Below are positions 6,050-14,050 of a stretch of 24,567 nt of DNA, in pieces (position 1 is the stretch's first letter; each line of letters starts with the position of its first letter). Source of the stretch: a virus. The notes under the pieces are model-generated. The model saw only the letters and a list, made by a program, of their open reading frames with translations. It ran no database searches and was not told the DNA's origin. The stretch is from IMG/VR virus record IMGVR_UViG_3300045999_001790, positions 1-24,567 of that record; one strand, 5' to 3'. The position numbers were made by a program, and so were the translations under genes.

Positions 6050-6292
6050 ATGAATACAAAAGCCCTGAGACTTGTTAGAAAGCTGTGGAACAGCAGTTCG
6101 GTTTCACGGGATGTAAACCGGCACAACCAACGAGAGTGGGTTCGTGCTGTTCGGCAACTAGGCAAGCGGTGGCTGCTTGCGGAGACTCAAAAATGCACAG
6201 TGAAAACGTGGAAAGAACATTGCAAGAGCGTGGCCAGAAATACGGCAAGTTTTCGGGACATGCAGAGGTCTCACAAGATCTCAAGCTTGTAA
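6050..6292 (+). CDS. Small basic phage protein (NRHN...WVRAVRQLGKRWLLA type)
   Basis: The product is up to 80 aa. The first 46 residues (LVRKLWNSSSVSRDVNRHN, REWVRAVRQLGKRWLLAE) match my memory of a widespread basic phage/prophage family that normally ends shortly after RWLLA. Here the frame continues for another ~33 unrelated-looking residues, overlapping the next gene by 100 bp. The tail may therefore result from loss of a stop codon or a small indel. The start ATG has no good ribosome-binding site and follows the nested hairpin at 6001-6041. The function is unknown; the many Arg residues suggest nucleic-acid binding. Confidence 0.65.
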   Translation: MNTKALRLVRKLWNSSSVSRDVNRHNQREWVRAVRQLGKRWLLAETQKCTVKTWKEHCKSVARNTASFRDMQRSHKISSL

Positions 6293-6477
6293 TCCGGACA
6301 CACCTCAAGCATCGAGGCAAGATTCTTGCCTTGGACCAGCAAGAGGCCCTAGAGATGATCTGTCACAAGATCGCCAGGATCATCAACGGAGATGCTGACT
6401 ACGCTGATAGTTGGCACGACATCGCAGGCTATTCAACTCTGATTGTTCAAAGACTGAAAGGGGACGATGATGTGTAA
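6193..6477 (+). CDS. DUF6378 family protein
   Basis: The product is 94 aa. It has the family signature RTLQERGQKYGKFSGHAEVS (with ERG.KYG near residue 11), then LDQQEALEMICHKIARIINGD, then YADSWHDIAGYSTLI. It is all-helical and common in phages. The biochemical role is not established. I chose the ATG at 6193, which has GGAG at 6181-6184, 8 bases upstream; a longer frame reading from 6085 is shadow sequence. It overlaps the upstream gene by 100 bp and the downstream one by 8 bp. Confidence 0.9.
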   Translation: MHSENVERTLQERGQKYGKFSGHAEVSQDLKLVIRTHLKHRGKILALDQQEALEMICHKIARIINGDADYADSWHDIAGYSTLIVQRLKGDDDV

Positions 6478-6634
6478 CGGTAACTGTGATCAAGGTCGTC
6501 AATGCGATTGCGTTCCAGATTTCGAATGGAACGAACCCACCGAGATTGAAGGCATCGCATCAATGGCGGCAAGCCTGTTGATGATTGTTCTAATCATCGC
6601 CAGCATCACCGGTATCGTGATGCTTTACGTATAA
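6470..6634 (+). CDS. Cys-rich one-TM phage peptide
   Basis: The product is 54 aa: N-terminal MCNGNCDQGRQCDC (Cys at 2, 6, 12 and 14), an acidic linker, then one hydrophobic segment IASMAASLLMIVLIIASITGIVM (given in two parts: IASMAASLLM, IVLIIASITGIVM) to the C-terminus. The CxGxCxQGRxCDC start is frequent in small phage membrane proteins of Proteobacteria. An ATG also occurs one codon earlier (6467). The Cys head with a single membrane span resembles an anchored metal-binding peptide; function unknown. Its last 45 bases overlap the convergent endolysin gene, so it is the last gene of the early operon. Confidence 0.75.
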   Translation: MCNGNCDQGRQCDCVPDFEWNEPTEIEGIASMAASLLMIVLIIASITGIVMLYV

Positions 6635-7096
6635 AAGTCGTTCAGCAATACGACGCCGTTGTAACCCGGGCAGGACTTTCCCGCCTGCTCGGACAAACTT
6701 CAAAAACTCGCTGGCTGCTCCAGCGTAGTCTTTTCTGAGGTGCTTTCTTCTGAGCGTTGACCGCTGAAGGGCACCGAGCCCCAGGTTGAAAGCGAAGCTA
6801 ACCAGAGCATCAAATTGACATTGCGTTGTGTTTCTTCCGCATAGTCTTTCAACACCTCGCTCAAACCGACGAAGATCATTTCTGAGTAGATCATTGACTT
6901 CCTCTTGTGTGAATGTCCGGTTGTGAGCTGGAGCGAGCTGGAAATGCATACGCTCCTCAAGTGTTAAGTGATGCTGTCTCGGGTACAAAACATGCCCGAC
7001 GCCAACAGTCCAGAGCAAAGCAGGGCACCTATATGGCTTGAGCCTGACACCCTCAAAGTGTTTGATAAGGCTGATGCCGACTTCTGAAGTCTTCAT
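6590..7096 (-). CDS. Endolysin, GH24 (T4-type) lysozyme
   Basis: The product is 168 aa and hydrolyses the glycan strand of peptidoglycan for host lysis. The catalytic pattern is E15-x8-C24-x5-T30 within HFEGVRLKPYRCP and WTVGVGH; the position that is Asp20 in T4 lysozyme is Cys here, the known E-8-(D/C)-5-T variant. Later come FTQEEVNDLLRNDLRRFE and FDALVSFAFNLG, standard for the family. There is no signal peptide or SAR anchor, so export should depend on the holin next door. The ATG overlaps the holin stop (ATGA on the minus strand). The 3' end runs 45 bp into the last early gene. Confidence 0.95.
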   Translation of the reverse strand: MKTSEVGISLIKHFEGVRLKPYRCPALLWTVGVGHVLYPRQHHLTLEERMHFQLAPAHNRTFTQEEVNDLLRNDLRRFERGVERLCGRNTTQCQFDALVSFAFNLGLGALQRSTLRRKHLRKDYAGAASEFLKFVRAGGKVLPGLQRRRIAERLLYVKHHDTGDAGDD

Positions 7097-7608
7097 TTGC
7101 CGAAGGCTCTGCCGCCGAAGTGAAACGCTATCACGGAGGCAAATAGCGCCTGGGTGTTCTCGTCCCAGAGCTGCGCCGCAACATCAACGAACGATGCGCC
7201 AGCAGCCACCCCATAGAAGAAAATGCCGATGTCGATCAGCACCAGAAGAATGAAGAACCCATAGGTAACTATGGGCCTCACAGAGGCGCGAAGGTTAATC
7301 ACCCACTGGCTAGCACCCTCGCCGATGGCAGCGTCATGGGTGTAGATCGCCTTCATTTCGTCGCTCTGTGCGCCGATTCTGGCTTGAATCTCGCGGCTTG
7401 CAATATCCATTTCCAACTGAGCGGAGCGGATCTCCTCAAGCTTGGCCTCTGCATCAAAGCCAAGCTTTCGAAGTTCCAACTCCCTCTGGATCTGCATACC
7501 CAGCAACTCAATCTCTTGTCGCTTGTCGCTGCGATCCTTCATAAACTCCAAGAACCGTGGCAATCCACCAGCTAGAAACGAGACGATTGTGCTGAGTAGG
7601 GTGAGCAT
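7093..7608 (-). CDS. Holin of the 3TM (GTA-holin-like) family
   Basis: The product is 171 aa: a short N-terminal hydrophobic segment (residues 2-16), a charged helical stretch (about 22-90, coiled-coil-like EIELLGMQIQRELELRK), NLRASVRPIVTYGFF, a strong TM segment (about 112-136) and a third hydrophobic segment (153-165) ending HFGGRAFGK. The VRP.(I/V)TY and terminal FGGRA.GK features fit the 3TM phage holin family. It sits directly upstream of the endolysin with an ATGA overlap. It would form the inner-membrane lesion that releases the endolysin. The start overlaps the previous gene's stop by one base. Confidence 0.85.
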   Translation of the reverse strand: MLTLLSTIVSFLAGGLPRFLEFMKDRSDKRQEIELLGMQIQRELELRKLGFDAEAKLEEIRSAQLEMDIASREIQARIGAQSDEMKAIYTHDAAIGEGASQWVINLRASVRPIVTYGFFILLVLIDIGIFFYGVAAGASFVDVAAQLWDENTQALFASVIAFHFGGRAFGK

Positions 7609-7832
7609 TATTTTTTATCCTCTTTATTGTCTAATTTGTCACTGATTTTGCCGAGTAACGTTTTGACCTCGCTCATATCTTCTCGATAATCATCACGTCG
7701 AACGTACTTTGCCGGGGAGGTTCTGGCCTCATCTTCAAGACGCTCAATCGCCTTGTAAATGTTGTTCAGAACCCAGCCACCAAGAAAGCCGGCAAGGCTG
7801 ACGGCTGCGTTGAAGATCATTTGATTGTCCAA
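7608..7832 (-). CDS. Small TM plus coiled-coil lysis-module protein (TTG start)
   Basis: The product is 74 aa. Residues about 6-27 (FNAAVSLAGFLGGWVLNNIY) form a membrane segment, followed by a charged coiled-coil-like tail with YVRRDDYREDMSEVKTLLGK and DKLDNKEDKK. Such proteins are frequent partners of 3TM holins. The one-TM plus helical-periplasmic layout could also suit an inner-membrane spanin, but no outer-membrane lipoprotein partner is visible. The start is TTG at 7832 (AAAAGG 8 bases upstream, and the MDNQM(I/L)FN opening looks family-like); an ATG four codons later (7820) is the alternative. Confidence 0.75.
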   Translation of the reverse strand: MDNQMIFNAAVSLAGFLGGWVLNNIYKAIERLEDEARTSPAKYVRRDDYREDMSEVKTLLGKISDKLDNKEDKK

Positions 7833-7853
7833 TTTATTACCTTTTATAAGTAG

Positions 7854-9995
7854 TCAATGCACAATATGCCAAATAACGTTTGCAGCGTCAGTGCCAGAAG
7901 TTGATTTGACATCAAATACTCCATTGCCAATGTTTGCCAAATAAAGGCTTCCTAGTGCTGCGCCTGAGTTGTCATAATAACTAACCATGATGTTATCTCC
8001 TGTGTTGCAATCTGAGCCAAGAACAGTAACTGTTCCACCTGAAAGCTTTGATTTGCCGAACAGAAGACCATTCCTAGTAATATTTCCGTATGCGTTAAAT
8101 GATAAATTTCCGCCTTGGATCAAATAATTTGTATTCTTTTGCGATCTATTGTTTGCAAGAACAACATTTCCGCAATTATTTAACTGGAACGCATAGTTGT
8201 ATCGTTGAATGAAATTATTTTCAACTTTTAGAGTTGTATTTGTTGGAGTTGCAGACGTGAGATTGATGCTTATTCCAATATTCGCAGACAACGTCGTTGT
8301 GGCATCAATTGTATTGTTTGAAACCTTAAACTCTCCGACATATGCTGTTGTTGTTATTGCATTTAGAGAAAGAGAAATAAATCCATTGTCTCCCCTGCTG
8401 CTTATCAGGTTATTTGAGATTTCAAGATTATTGAAAAATGAGTTTGACTGGGCTCCGTAACTTGATGCAATCCCAGCCATATGATCTAGATCAATAATTC
8501 CTGATGGAAATGACCCAGAAAATGAGTTTGATTGATTGTTTGAAATTTTAACACCATTGAACGGGCCTCTAATTGATACCATTCTTCTGAAATTGCTAAA
8601 ATTATTTGATTCAATGTTGATATTTTCAGACCATGCGCCCCAGTCGTAAGCAAATACGCCAATGCATGAAGCAATATTTACACCAGAATCATTAACAAAG
8701 ACATTGTCAGAAATAACAATATTTCTACATTTTGTGTTCGCTGATGGCAAGTAAACTGCACCAGACTGCATTGATAGCGTATTGCTTCCAATTTCGCAGT
8801 TGGGATTTATTTCTACTTGGTTGTTTGAGATCACGGCATTGTTGCATGTGCTTAAGCGCATGAATTCAGCCATTGTGTTTTTTGATACGCAGTTTGTGAC
8901 AGTCACATTGTCGACATCGTAATAAAAGTCTATTACGCCAACTCTGTGTGCTCCGGCGTTGTCTCTGCCGCAATAATTAAATGTACACCCATCAATTGTG
9001 ATGTACTTTGTAATGCCGCTGGCATATATTCCAGCAGCATTTGCGGACGGGCTTACACTTGCCGCATTGTCAAAATTGCAATTATTTACATTTACTTCTG
9101 CACTTGTTTGGAACAGAAGATGCTCAAGTTGCTGATTTTGTGTTTGTAATGGGGATTTGAATCTGCAATCAGCAACAAAAACATTTGTAGAATTTCTAAA
9201 AAATCCTGCAACAGTGTACAAATTAATAAAACTACAATCTTTAACATTTACATTTTGTGCGCCATTGTATGTATAAACTCCTGCGTTATAGATGTTTCCA
9301 TAATCACCTGGAGTGTACAAAGGCATTGATTGCATTTTTGCATCAAATGTAAAACCGATGATGTCAATGTCTGATGAGCTGTCTATGTTGAAATAACTCT
9401 GGATTCTTGTAGATCCACAATAAACTGTTGATCCGTATCCATTAATTGTTACGTTGCTTTTTCCAGAAAATGTAATTGGTGCAGTTACCTTGTATGATCC
9501 TGGAGGAAAAAGCAAAGTAGATCCTGAAGCCAAAGAACTTACTGCTGCTTGAATAGCAGCCGTATCGTCAGCAACCCCATCACCAACCGCCCCAAAGTCC
9601 TTAACGCTCACCGTCTCACGAAGCTTTGCTTGAACGGTGGTTGAAACAGCGCCAACCCCTGCAGGGTCATACTGAATTCCAGACGCATTTGGGTTAATTC
9701 CGCTTCCGTCCGGAAAGCTGTAAACCAGGTTCGCCTTGCTATCAAGCACCTTGATAGAGAAGTTGACACCGTTCACATAAAGCTGGGCCGGAGTGCCAGC
9801 ATTCGACACGTAACCGTTGATTGTGCGCAGTGGTTGAGCCGCTGGAATCGTCAGCGCGTCGTCAAAATAGACCTGCACAGGGTTGGTTTGCGGATCAAGA
9901 TATGGTGTTCCAATATAGACATAGCCATTGTCCAACGGCTGACCATCACGGTCTTGGAACACTGGGAAAGGTACGTTGATTGATAGTGCTGGCAT
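7854..9995 (-). CDS. Tailspike: P22-like head-binding domain plus beta-helix (Pectate_lyase_3-like)
   Basis: The product is 713 aa. Residues 1-115 match the P22 tailspike head-binding domain plan: FPVFQDRDGQPLDNGYVYIG, NPVQVYFDDALTIPAAQPL and TINGYVSNAGTPAQLYVNG. Residues 128-150 are VSVKDFGAVGDGVADDTAAIQ, the usual opening of a Pectate_lyase_3 right-handed beta-helix. The rest is rung-like (repeated N-N/V-x-I-S-N motifs such as ISNNQ, ISNNL and VSNNT) and ends WHIVH. It should bind the tail at its N-terminus and the host surface polysaccharide through the helix, possibly degrading it; no catalytic residues can be assigned by eye. The N-terminal part (9540-9995) has higher G+C than the beta-helix part, so the receptor part may have been exchanged. 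Confidence 0.92.
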   Translation of the reverse strand: MPALSINVPFPVFQDRDGQPLDNGYVYIGTPYLDPQTNPVQVYFDDALTIPAAQPLRTINGYVSNAGTPAQLYVNGVNFSIKVLDSKANLVYSFPDGSGINPNASGIQYDPAGVGAVSTTVQAKLRETVSVKDFGAVGDGVADDTAAIQAAVSSLASGSTLLFPPGSYKVTAPITFSGKSNVTINGYGSTVYCGSTRIQSYFNIDSSSDIDIIGFTFDAKMQSMPLYTPGDYGNIYNAGVYTYNGAQNVNVKDCSFINLYTVAGFFRNSTNVFVADCRFKSPLQTQNQQLEHLLFQTSAEVNVNNCNFDNAASVSPSANAAGIYASGITKYITIDGCTFNYCGRDNAGAHRVGVIDFYYDVDNVTVTNCVSKNTMAEFMRLSTCNNAVISNNQVEINPNCEIGSNTLSMQSGAVYLPSANTKCRNIVISDNVFVNDSGVNIASCIGVFAYDWGAWSENINIESNNFSNFRRMVSIRGPFNGVKISNNQSNSFSGSFPSGIIDLDHMAGIASSYGAQSNSFFNNLEISNNLISSRGDNGFISLSLNAITTTAYVGEFKVSNNTIDATTTLSANIGISINLTSATPTNTTLKVENNFIQRYNYAFQLNNCGNVVLANNRSQKNTNYLIQGGNLSFNAYGNITRNGLLFGKSKLSGGTVTVLGSDCNTGDNIMVSYYDNSGAALGSLYLANIGNGVFDVKSTSGTDAANVIWHIVH

Positions 9996-10021
9996 GGGTC
10001 ACCCGTGGGTTGATGTCTCAA

Positions 10022-12649
10022 TTATGGCTGAACAGTAGGCAATGCATTCAATGCTTCTGCAATTTTTGCTTTGGTGGCGCGCTCTTTCTTCATCTTGATC
10101 AATTGCCTAATCCCAGTTGCGACCGGCAATCCAGCTACAGCAGCTTCTGTAATTGCTGCAAGCAATGTAGCCGTTGTTCCTGATGTGTTGATTAGCGTCC
10201 CGGGAGGGACTGTGTTCACATCTTGAACAAGTTCATTCAAGTCTCTGATGATTTGAGCGTTTTTGTTTCCAAAAATAACATCAAGCCGACCATTCGAATC
10301 CAAGCCTCTAACCACTCTGTGCAGTTGAGCCGTAGAAACCAGAGGCCTTCCAAGTGAATCTGATCCGATATTTTTTGTGGCTTCGTTTTTAATGTAATTG
10401 ATGGTTGCGCCTTGTAAATTTTTCCACGCCTGTTGCCCATCCTTGCCAGATGTAACCAACACTCTTTTGAGAAATGTAATTTCTTCAGGTGAGGAGCTTA
10501 GTATTGATCTTTGCAGAACTTTGTCTGCGGCAACCATTGGGTCATCCATATTTTTGCGATTTTTGACAAGCCTCGCAACAATCGCCCTGTTTTCGAATTT
10601 TCTAGCCTGCTGCTCTCTTAATGATCTAGCTTTTTTGAACAAAGGGCCAGCTACAGGGTCAGTCTGAGCGTCAATAAGCTTCTTTAAAATTGTTTCGTCT
10701 CTTATGCCAATGTTGTCATCAAACCTTGCAATGCCGCTCATTTCCTTACGGAAGTCTTCCATCTTTTTGACTGTTGACGCAATTGGAACTAAATTTCCGT
10801 TTGCATCTTCGCTGGCAATGCCGAGTTTTTTTGCAATTCCTCTAACTGAATCAGTGACAGCAGATGATGGAATTCCAACAGGTTTGCTGTTCAGATAATC
10901 AAGGACTGATAGTTGAGTAGGGGTTCCATCAATGTCAAAAGTAACTTTTGTTCCAGGATTTACTGGAGCGTTTGATTCTGGCGAATTTCTTGCATTTTGA
11001 TAAGCAACTCGCGTCTTGTTCTTTGCTGATGCAAGGCCCTTAGTTAATGATTTGATTACAGAGTCACCTGTCGCAGTCAATTCAATGACCTTGGCATCAG
11101 TCATATCAATCAGAGCATCCATATTTTGCAATGCTTGCAGATTATTTTCCTCTGCTCGATTGCGCAATGGTCCGCCTATTGCAGATTTAATCTGCTCTTT
11201 TTCAAAGGCTAATTGAGTTGGCTCTCTTGTTGCGGCCCCTCTTGTCAGGGTCATTGGAACAGGCAACCCAGCAGCAGTTTCAACCCGCTGAATCGCAGCT
11301 GGGGTAACTGCAGCGCCTACAGCTTGAGGCCCGGCAGCAGCTTCAGGAGCAGCGCCAGTAATTCTTGACACACCCGCACGAACGGCTTGTCCAGTTCTTG
11401 CTGCAGCTTCCCTTACAGCAGGTGCAGCAGCCCTAGCAGCCGCTTCAACCGGTAAGGCCGTCATCCTTGCTGATGTCGTAATAGCTCCAGGTGGGCCTCC
11501 CAACATTGGGACAACTGGCGGCAAAACCTGAGTCAGAACCTGAGCGACTTCTTTAGTTTTCTCTTGTCCTGCCTCTGTCCTCGGGGTGTATGTCATGGCC
11601 TGAGAAGCTTTTAATGCTTCTTGCTCAACCATTCTCACAGCCTCAGGAGTGCCAAAGCTTCCATCTAAGATGGATTGCGCAATTCCTTTGACTGCGCCAA
11701 CAGGCATACCAACAACGCCACCAACTAGGCCGGTTGTAAGTGCTGCGCCGGTTTCAGCTTGACCAATAATCTTTTCGCCTAAAGTTGGCTCAGGTTTTGT
11801 TTCCCAAGTCGTTGGAGTTCCAGGGACAAGGCTGCCAACATCTTTCCAGATTTTTTGTGTTTTTGAATCTTGTTTAAAATAACTTGGTATTCCAACAATT
11901 CCGCGGGACACATCTTTCTCAAGCTCGAGCATCTCATCAGGAGACATTTTCCCTGATGAATAAGCATCAAGAACTTGATCAGGCAATACAAATGCGGCAG
12001 GTTTCTGCTCTTGTTTTTGAATGCTTTTATTAAGTGAAGCTCCACGCGGCAGCATGATTTTGCCATCATTCACATCCGACTCAAAATCAGATGCCTCTTC
12101 TGGTGTCATCTGTCCACTTTTGTATGCATCAAAAATTTGAGCGATTTGATTTTGAGAAATGTCAGAAACAGGACTAGCGGAAAGAGCGCGTTGAAAAGAG
12201 CTTACTGTTCCACCTTCTGCAATTGTTTTTTCTCCTGTTCTTGCAGTGGCACTAGTCAAACCTTCTGACACTCGTTGCACATAGGATTTTGTTCGTGGAC
12301 CCCAATTTTTTTGGTTAGTGCCTCCATGATATTCTGCAATAGCTAAAGAAATGTCACCATTGTTTCTATCAAGAGATTCCCTCAGTAGCAATCCTGCTGC
12401 CTCGGCAGAGTTTTGAGGACTCAAATAAGCATCAATGCCATATTTTTTCAACACGGCATCACGAGTTGCCGGAATGATCTGAAATGGAGTCCGAGCGTTT
12501 GCTTCAGACACCTGATCGGCATTACTTCTCTCGCCGCGAGTCAAAATAGAAACCAATAGCCCGTTTGGTAGATTTAACTTTTTCTCTGTATTTGATGCCA
12601 AATCAGACCAATATGGATCTTTATAGCTGTTTGGGGCTTTAGTTTCCAT
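10022..12649 (-). CDS. Ejection protein with N-terminal SLT transglycosylase domain (gp16-like position)
   Basis: The product is 875 aa. Residues 25-130 form a lytic transglycosylase fold: catalytic Glu40 in LTRGERSNADQ, ARTPFQIIPAT (52-62), and LAIAEYHGG (102-110). Two copies of a 30-residue helical repeat follow, IFDAYKSGQMTPEEASDFES at 172 and VLDAYSSGKMSPDEMLELEK at 226. A Gly/Ala-rich hydrophobic stretch (about 293-330) and another near the C-terminus (about 815-850) could insert in membranes. The size, domain and position next to the tailspike fit a P22 gp16/T7 gp16-type protein that is ejected with the DNA and opens the peptidoglycan. The ATG is preceded by GGCGGACAATAATAC. AT-richer than the coat-side genes. 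Confidence 0.88.
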   Translation of the reverse strand: METKAPNSYKDPYWSDLASNTEKKLNLPNGLLVSILTRGERSNADQVSEANARTPFQIIPATRDAVLKKYGIDAYLSPQNSAEAAGLLLRESLDRNNGDISLAIAEYHGGTNQKNWGPRTKSYVQRVSEGLTSATARTGEKTIAEGGTVSSFQRALSASPVSDISQNQIAQIFDAYKSGQMTPEEASDFESDVNDGKIMLPRGASLNKSIQKQEQKPAAFVLPDQVLDAYSSGKMSPDEMLELEKDVSRGIVGIPSYFKQDSKTQKIWKDVGSLVPGTPTTWETKPEPTLGEKIIGQAETGAALTTGLVGGVVGMPVGAVKGIAQSILDGSFGTPEAVRMVEQEALKASQAMTYTPRTEAGQEKTKEVAQVLTQVLPPVVPMLGGPPGAITTSARMTALPVEAAARAAAPAVREAAARTGQAVRAGVSRITGAAPEAAAGPQAVGAAVTPAAIQRVETAAGLPVPMTLTRGAATREPTQLAFEKEQIKSAIGGPLRNRAEENNLQALQNMDALIDMTDAKVIELTATGDSVIKSLTKGLASAKNKTRVAYQNARNSPESNAPVNPGTKVTFDIDGTPTQLSVLDYLNSKPVGIPSSAVTDSVRGIAKKLGIASEDANGNLVPIASTVKKMEDFRKEMSGIARFDDNIGIRDETILKKLIDAQTDPVAGPLFKKARSLREQQARKFENRAIVARLVKNRKNMDDPMVAADKVLQRSILSSSPEEITFLKRVLVTSGKDGQQAWKNLQGATINYIKNEATKNIGSDSLGRPLVSTAQLHRVVRGLDSNGRLDVIFGNKNAQIIRDLNELVQDVNTVPPGTLINTSGTTATLLAAITEAAVAGLPVATGIRQLIKMKKERATKAKIAEALNALPTVQP

Positions 12650-12652
12650 GTA

Positions 12653-14050
12653 TTATTGTCCGCCAAATGTTGCAGGTCCGACAGGTTGTTTTCCTGTTTG
12701 AGGGTTTGCCCATCTCATATAGCTTCTCTCTGGCATTGTTTGTTCTGCCTGTTGAGATGCTAGATCTTGTGCTTTTTTGTCAAGAAATTGCTTCGCAAAA
12801 TCTATATAAGATGAACCCTTTGGAACTCTAACTCCATCAACATCGATGTCTGTTCTGGCTCTGCCAAGTGATCCAACAGAGTTTATCCATTCAGATTTTG
12901 CTTTTTCCGCAACAGATTCAAATTGAGAAAGTTTTGCCATGCCTCTCAAGAATGAGGAAATAGTCGCAGCGTCTGCATTTTCATCTGGGAAACCTTTTAG
13001 CGCTAATTGAATATCTTTATCTGTCGCCGGGCCAGGAGGCAAAGATTTTATACCCTGAGCATTTCTTAATCTTACATATTCTTGACGTGTTTGCGTCCAA
13101 CTGTCTTGGTTACCTGTTGCATTTCTTAACCATGCGTTTAAGCCGCTAAATTTGCCGTAGCCACCACCTTCTTTTTCAAGCCTGTTAGCTAGATCAAGCA
13201 TTGATGCAGAAGATCTTTCGGAAGCTATTGAAGCAACTGCCGATTCATTAACCAATTTTGTAGCGTCTGGTGTTAATTGAGCACCTTTTGCCCTTAATTC
13301 ATTTATTTGTTTATCTACTTCTGACTGTAACTTATCTCTATCCAAATTCAATCTAGAAGCCCTGTCATTAATTTGGCTATCAAGATTTCTTATTTGTGCT
13401 TGTGTAAATTGATTTGCAAGCTTTAGTCTCTCAGGAGTATCAGCGGCCTCGGCAGTTTCTTTGCGAATCTTTTGTTTGTATTCTTCTTGAGTGCGCCGTT
13501 CTGCTCTTACTTTAGAGATTCCTTCATACCATTCTTTCCCATACAACGCTGCTCCACCAAGTTCAGCCGCCTGTGCGGCTGCTTGTGGGCTTACTTCGAC
13601 AGCTTGTCGAACACTTTGTAAAAATTGCTTTTGTTGTGGGTCTCGTTCTGCAGAAATGCGTTCTTCCAAAATGTTTTTTGTTACATTTGGATTTGTTTCT
13701 AGAGACAAAAGAATGTTAGATGCAAAATTCTTTTGAGATTGCAATTTAGTCGCATCCCCACGTTCTTGCATCGTTTTCAAAAGATCAATTTGATCTTTAT
13801 TTGGCGCAATTGCAAAGACCGATTCCCAGTCCGACCATGTTCTTTCAGAAGATGGTTTTGAAATTACTTGTGACAAAGTGTCCTGATAAGTTTTCAATCG
13901 GCTTTCAGCAGCCTGTTGCTGTTGAAGTTTTTGCTTTGCAAGTTCTCGCTGCTGCTGCATTTCGGCCATCCCAGCGCCGATCTTGAACCCACCAAGAGCA
14001 GCATCAAATGGGCTCTGGACGTTGATCCTGTAATCAATTGGCTGAACCAT
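12653..14050 (-). CDS. Internal virion / DNA ejection protein (gp20-like position)
   Basis: The product is 465 aa, largely helical and rich in Gln, Ala and Lys. The opening SPFDAALGGFKIGAGMAEMQQQRELAKQK and the coiled-coil stretches at about 25-60 and 185-255 fit phage internal ejection proteins. The C-terminus (PVGPATFGG) is Gly/Pro-rich. No enzyme motif. Its place between gp7-like and SLT-domain genes is that of P22 gp20, so a role in forming the channel for DNA across the periplasm is likely but inferred from order. The ATG overlaps the previous stop (ATGA), with GAAGGGAATTTTCTG upstream. G+C drops sharply after the first ~40 codons. Confidence 0.78.
   Translation of the reverse strand: MVQPIDYRINVQSPFDAALGGFKIGAGMAEMQQQRELAKQKLQQQQAAESRLKTYQDTLSQVISKPSSERTWSDWESVFAIAPNKDQIDLLKTMQERGDATKLQSQKNFASNILLSLETNPNVTKNILEERISAERDPQQKQFLQSVRQAVEVSPQAAAQAAELGGAALYGKEWYEGISKVRAERRTQEEYKQKIRKETAEAADTPERLKLANQFTQAQIRNLDSQINDRASRLNLDRDKLQSEVDKQINELRAKGAQLTPDATKLVNESAVASIASERSSASMLDLANRLEKEGGGYGKFSGLNAWLRNATGNQDSWTQTRQEYVRLRNAQGIKSLPPGPATDKDIQLALKGFPDENADAATISSFLRGMAKLSQFESVAEKAKSEWINSVGSLGRARTDIDVDGVRVPKGSSYIDFAKQFLDKKAQDLASQQAEQTMPERSYMRWANPQTGKQPVGPATFGGQ

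Noticed and set aside
7833-7875. Possible promoter (TTGACT with TATAAA/TAATAA) upstream of the lysis genes on the minus strand
   Set aside because: Spacing between the hexamers is 4 or 12 bases, not 16-18, so I cannot support a sigma-70 promoter.
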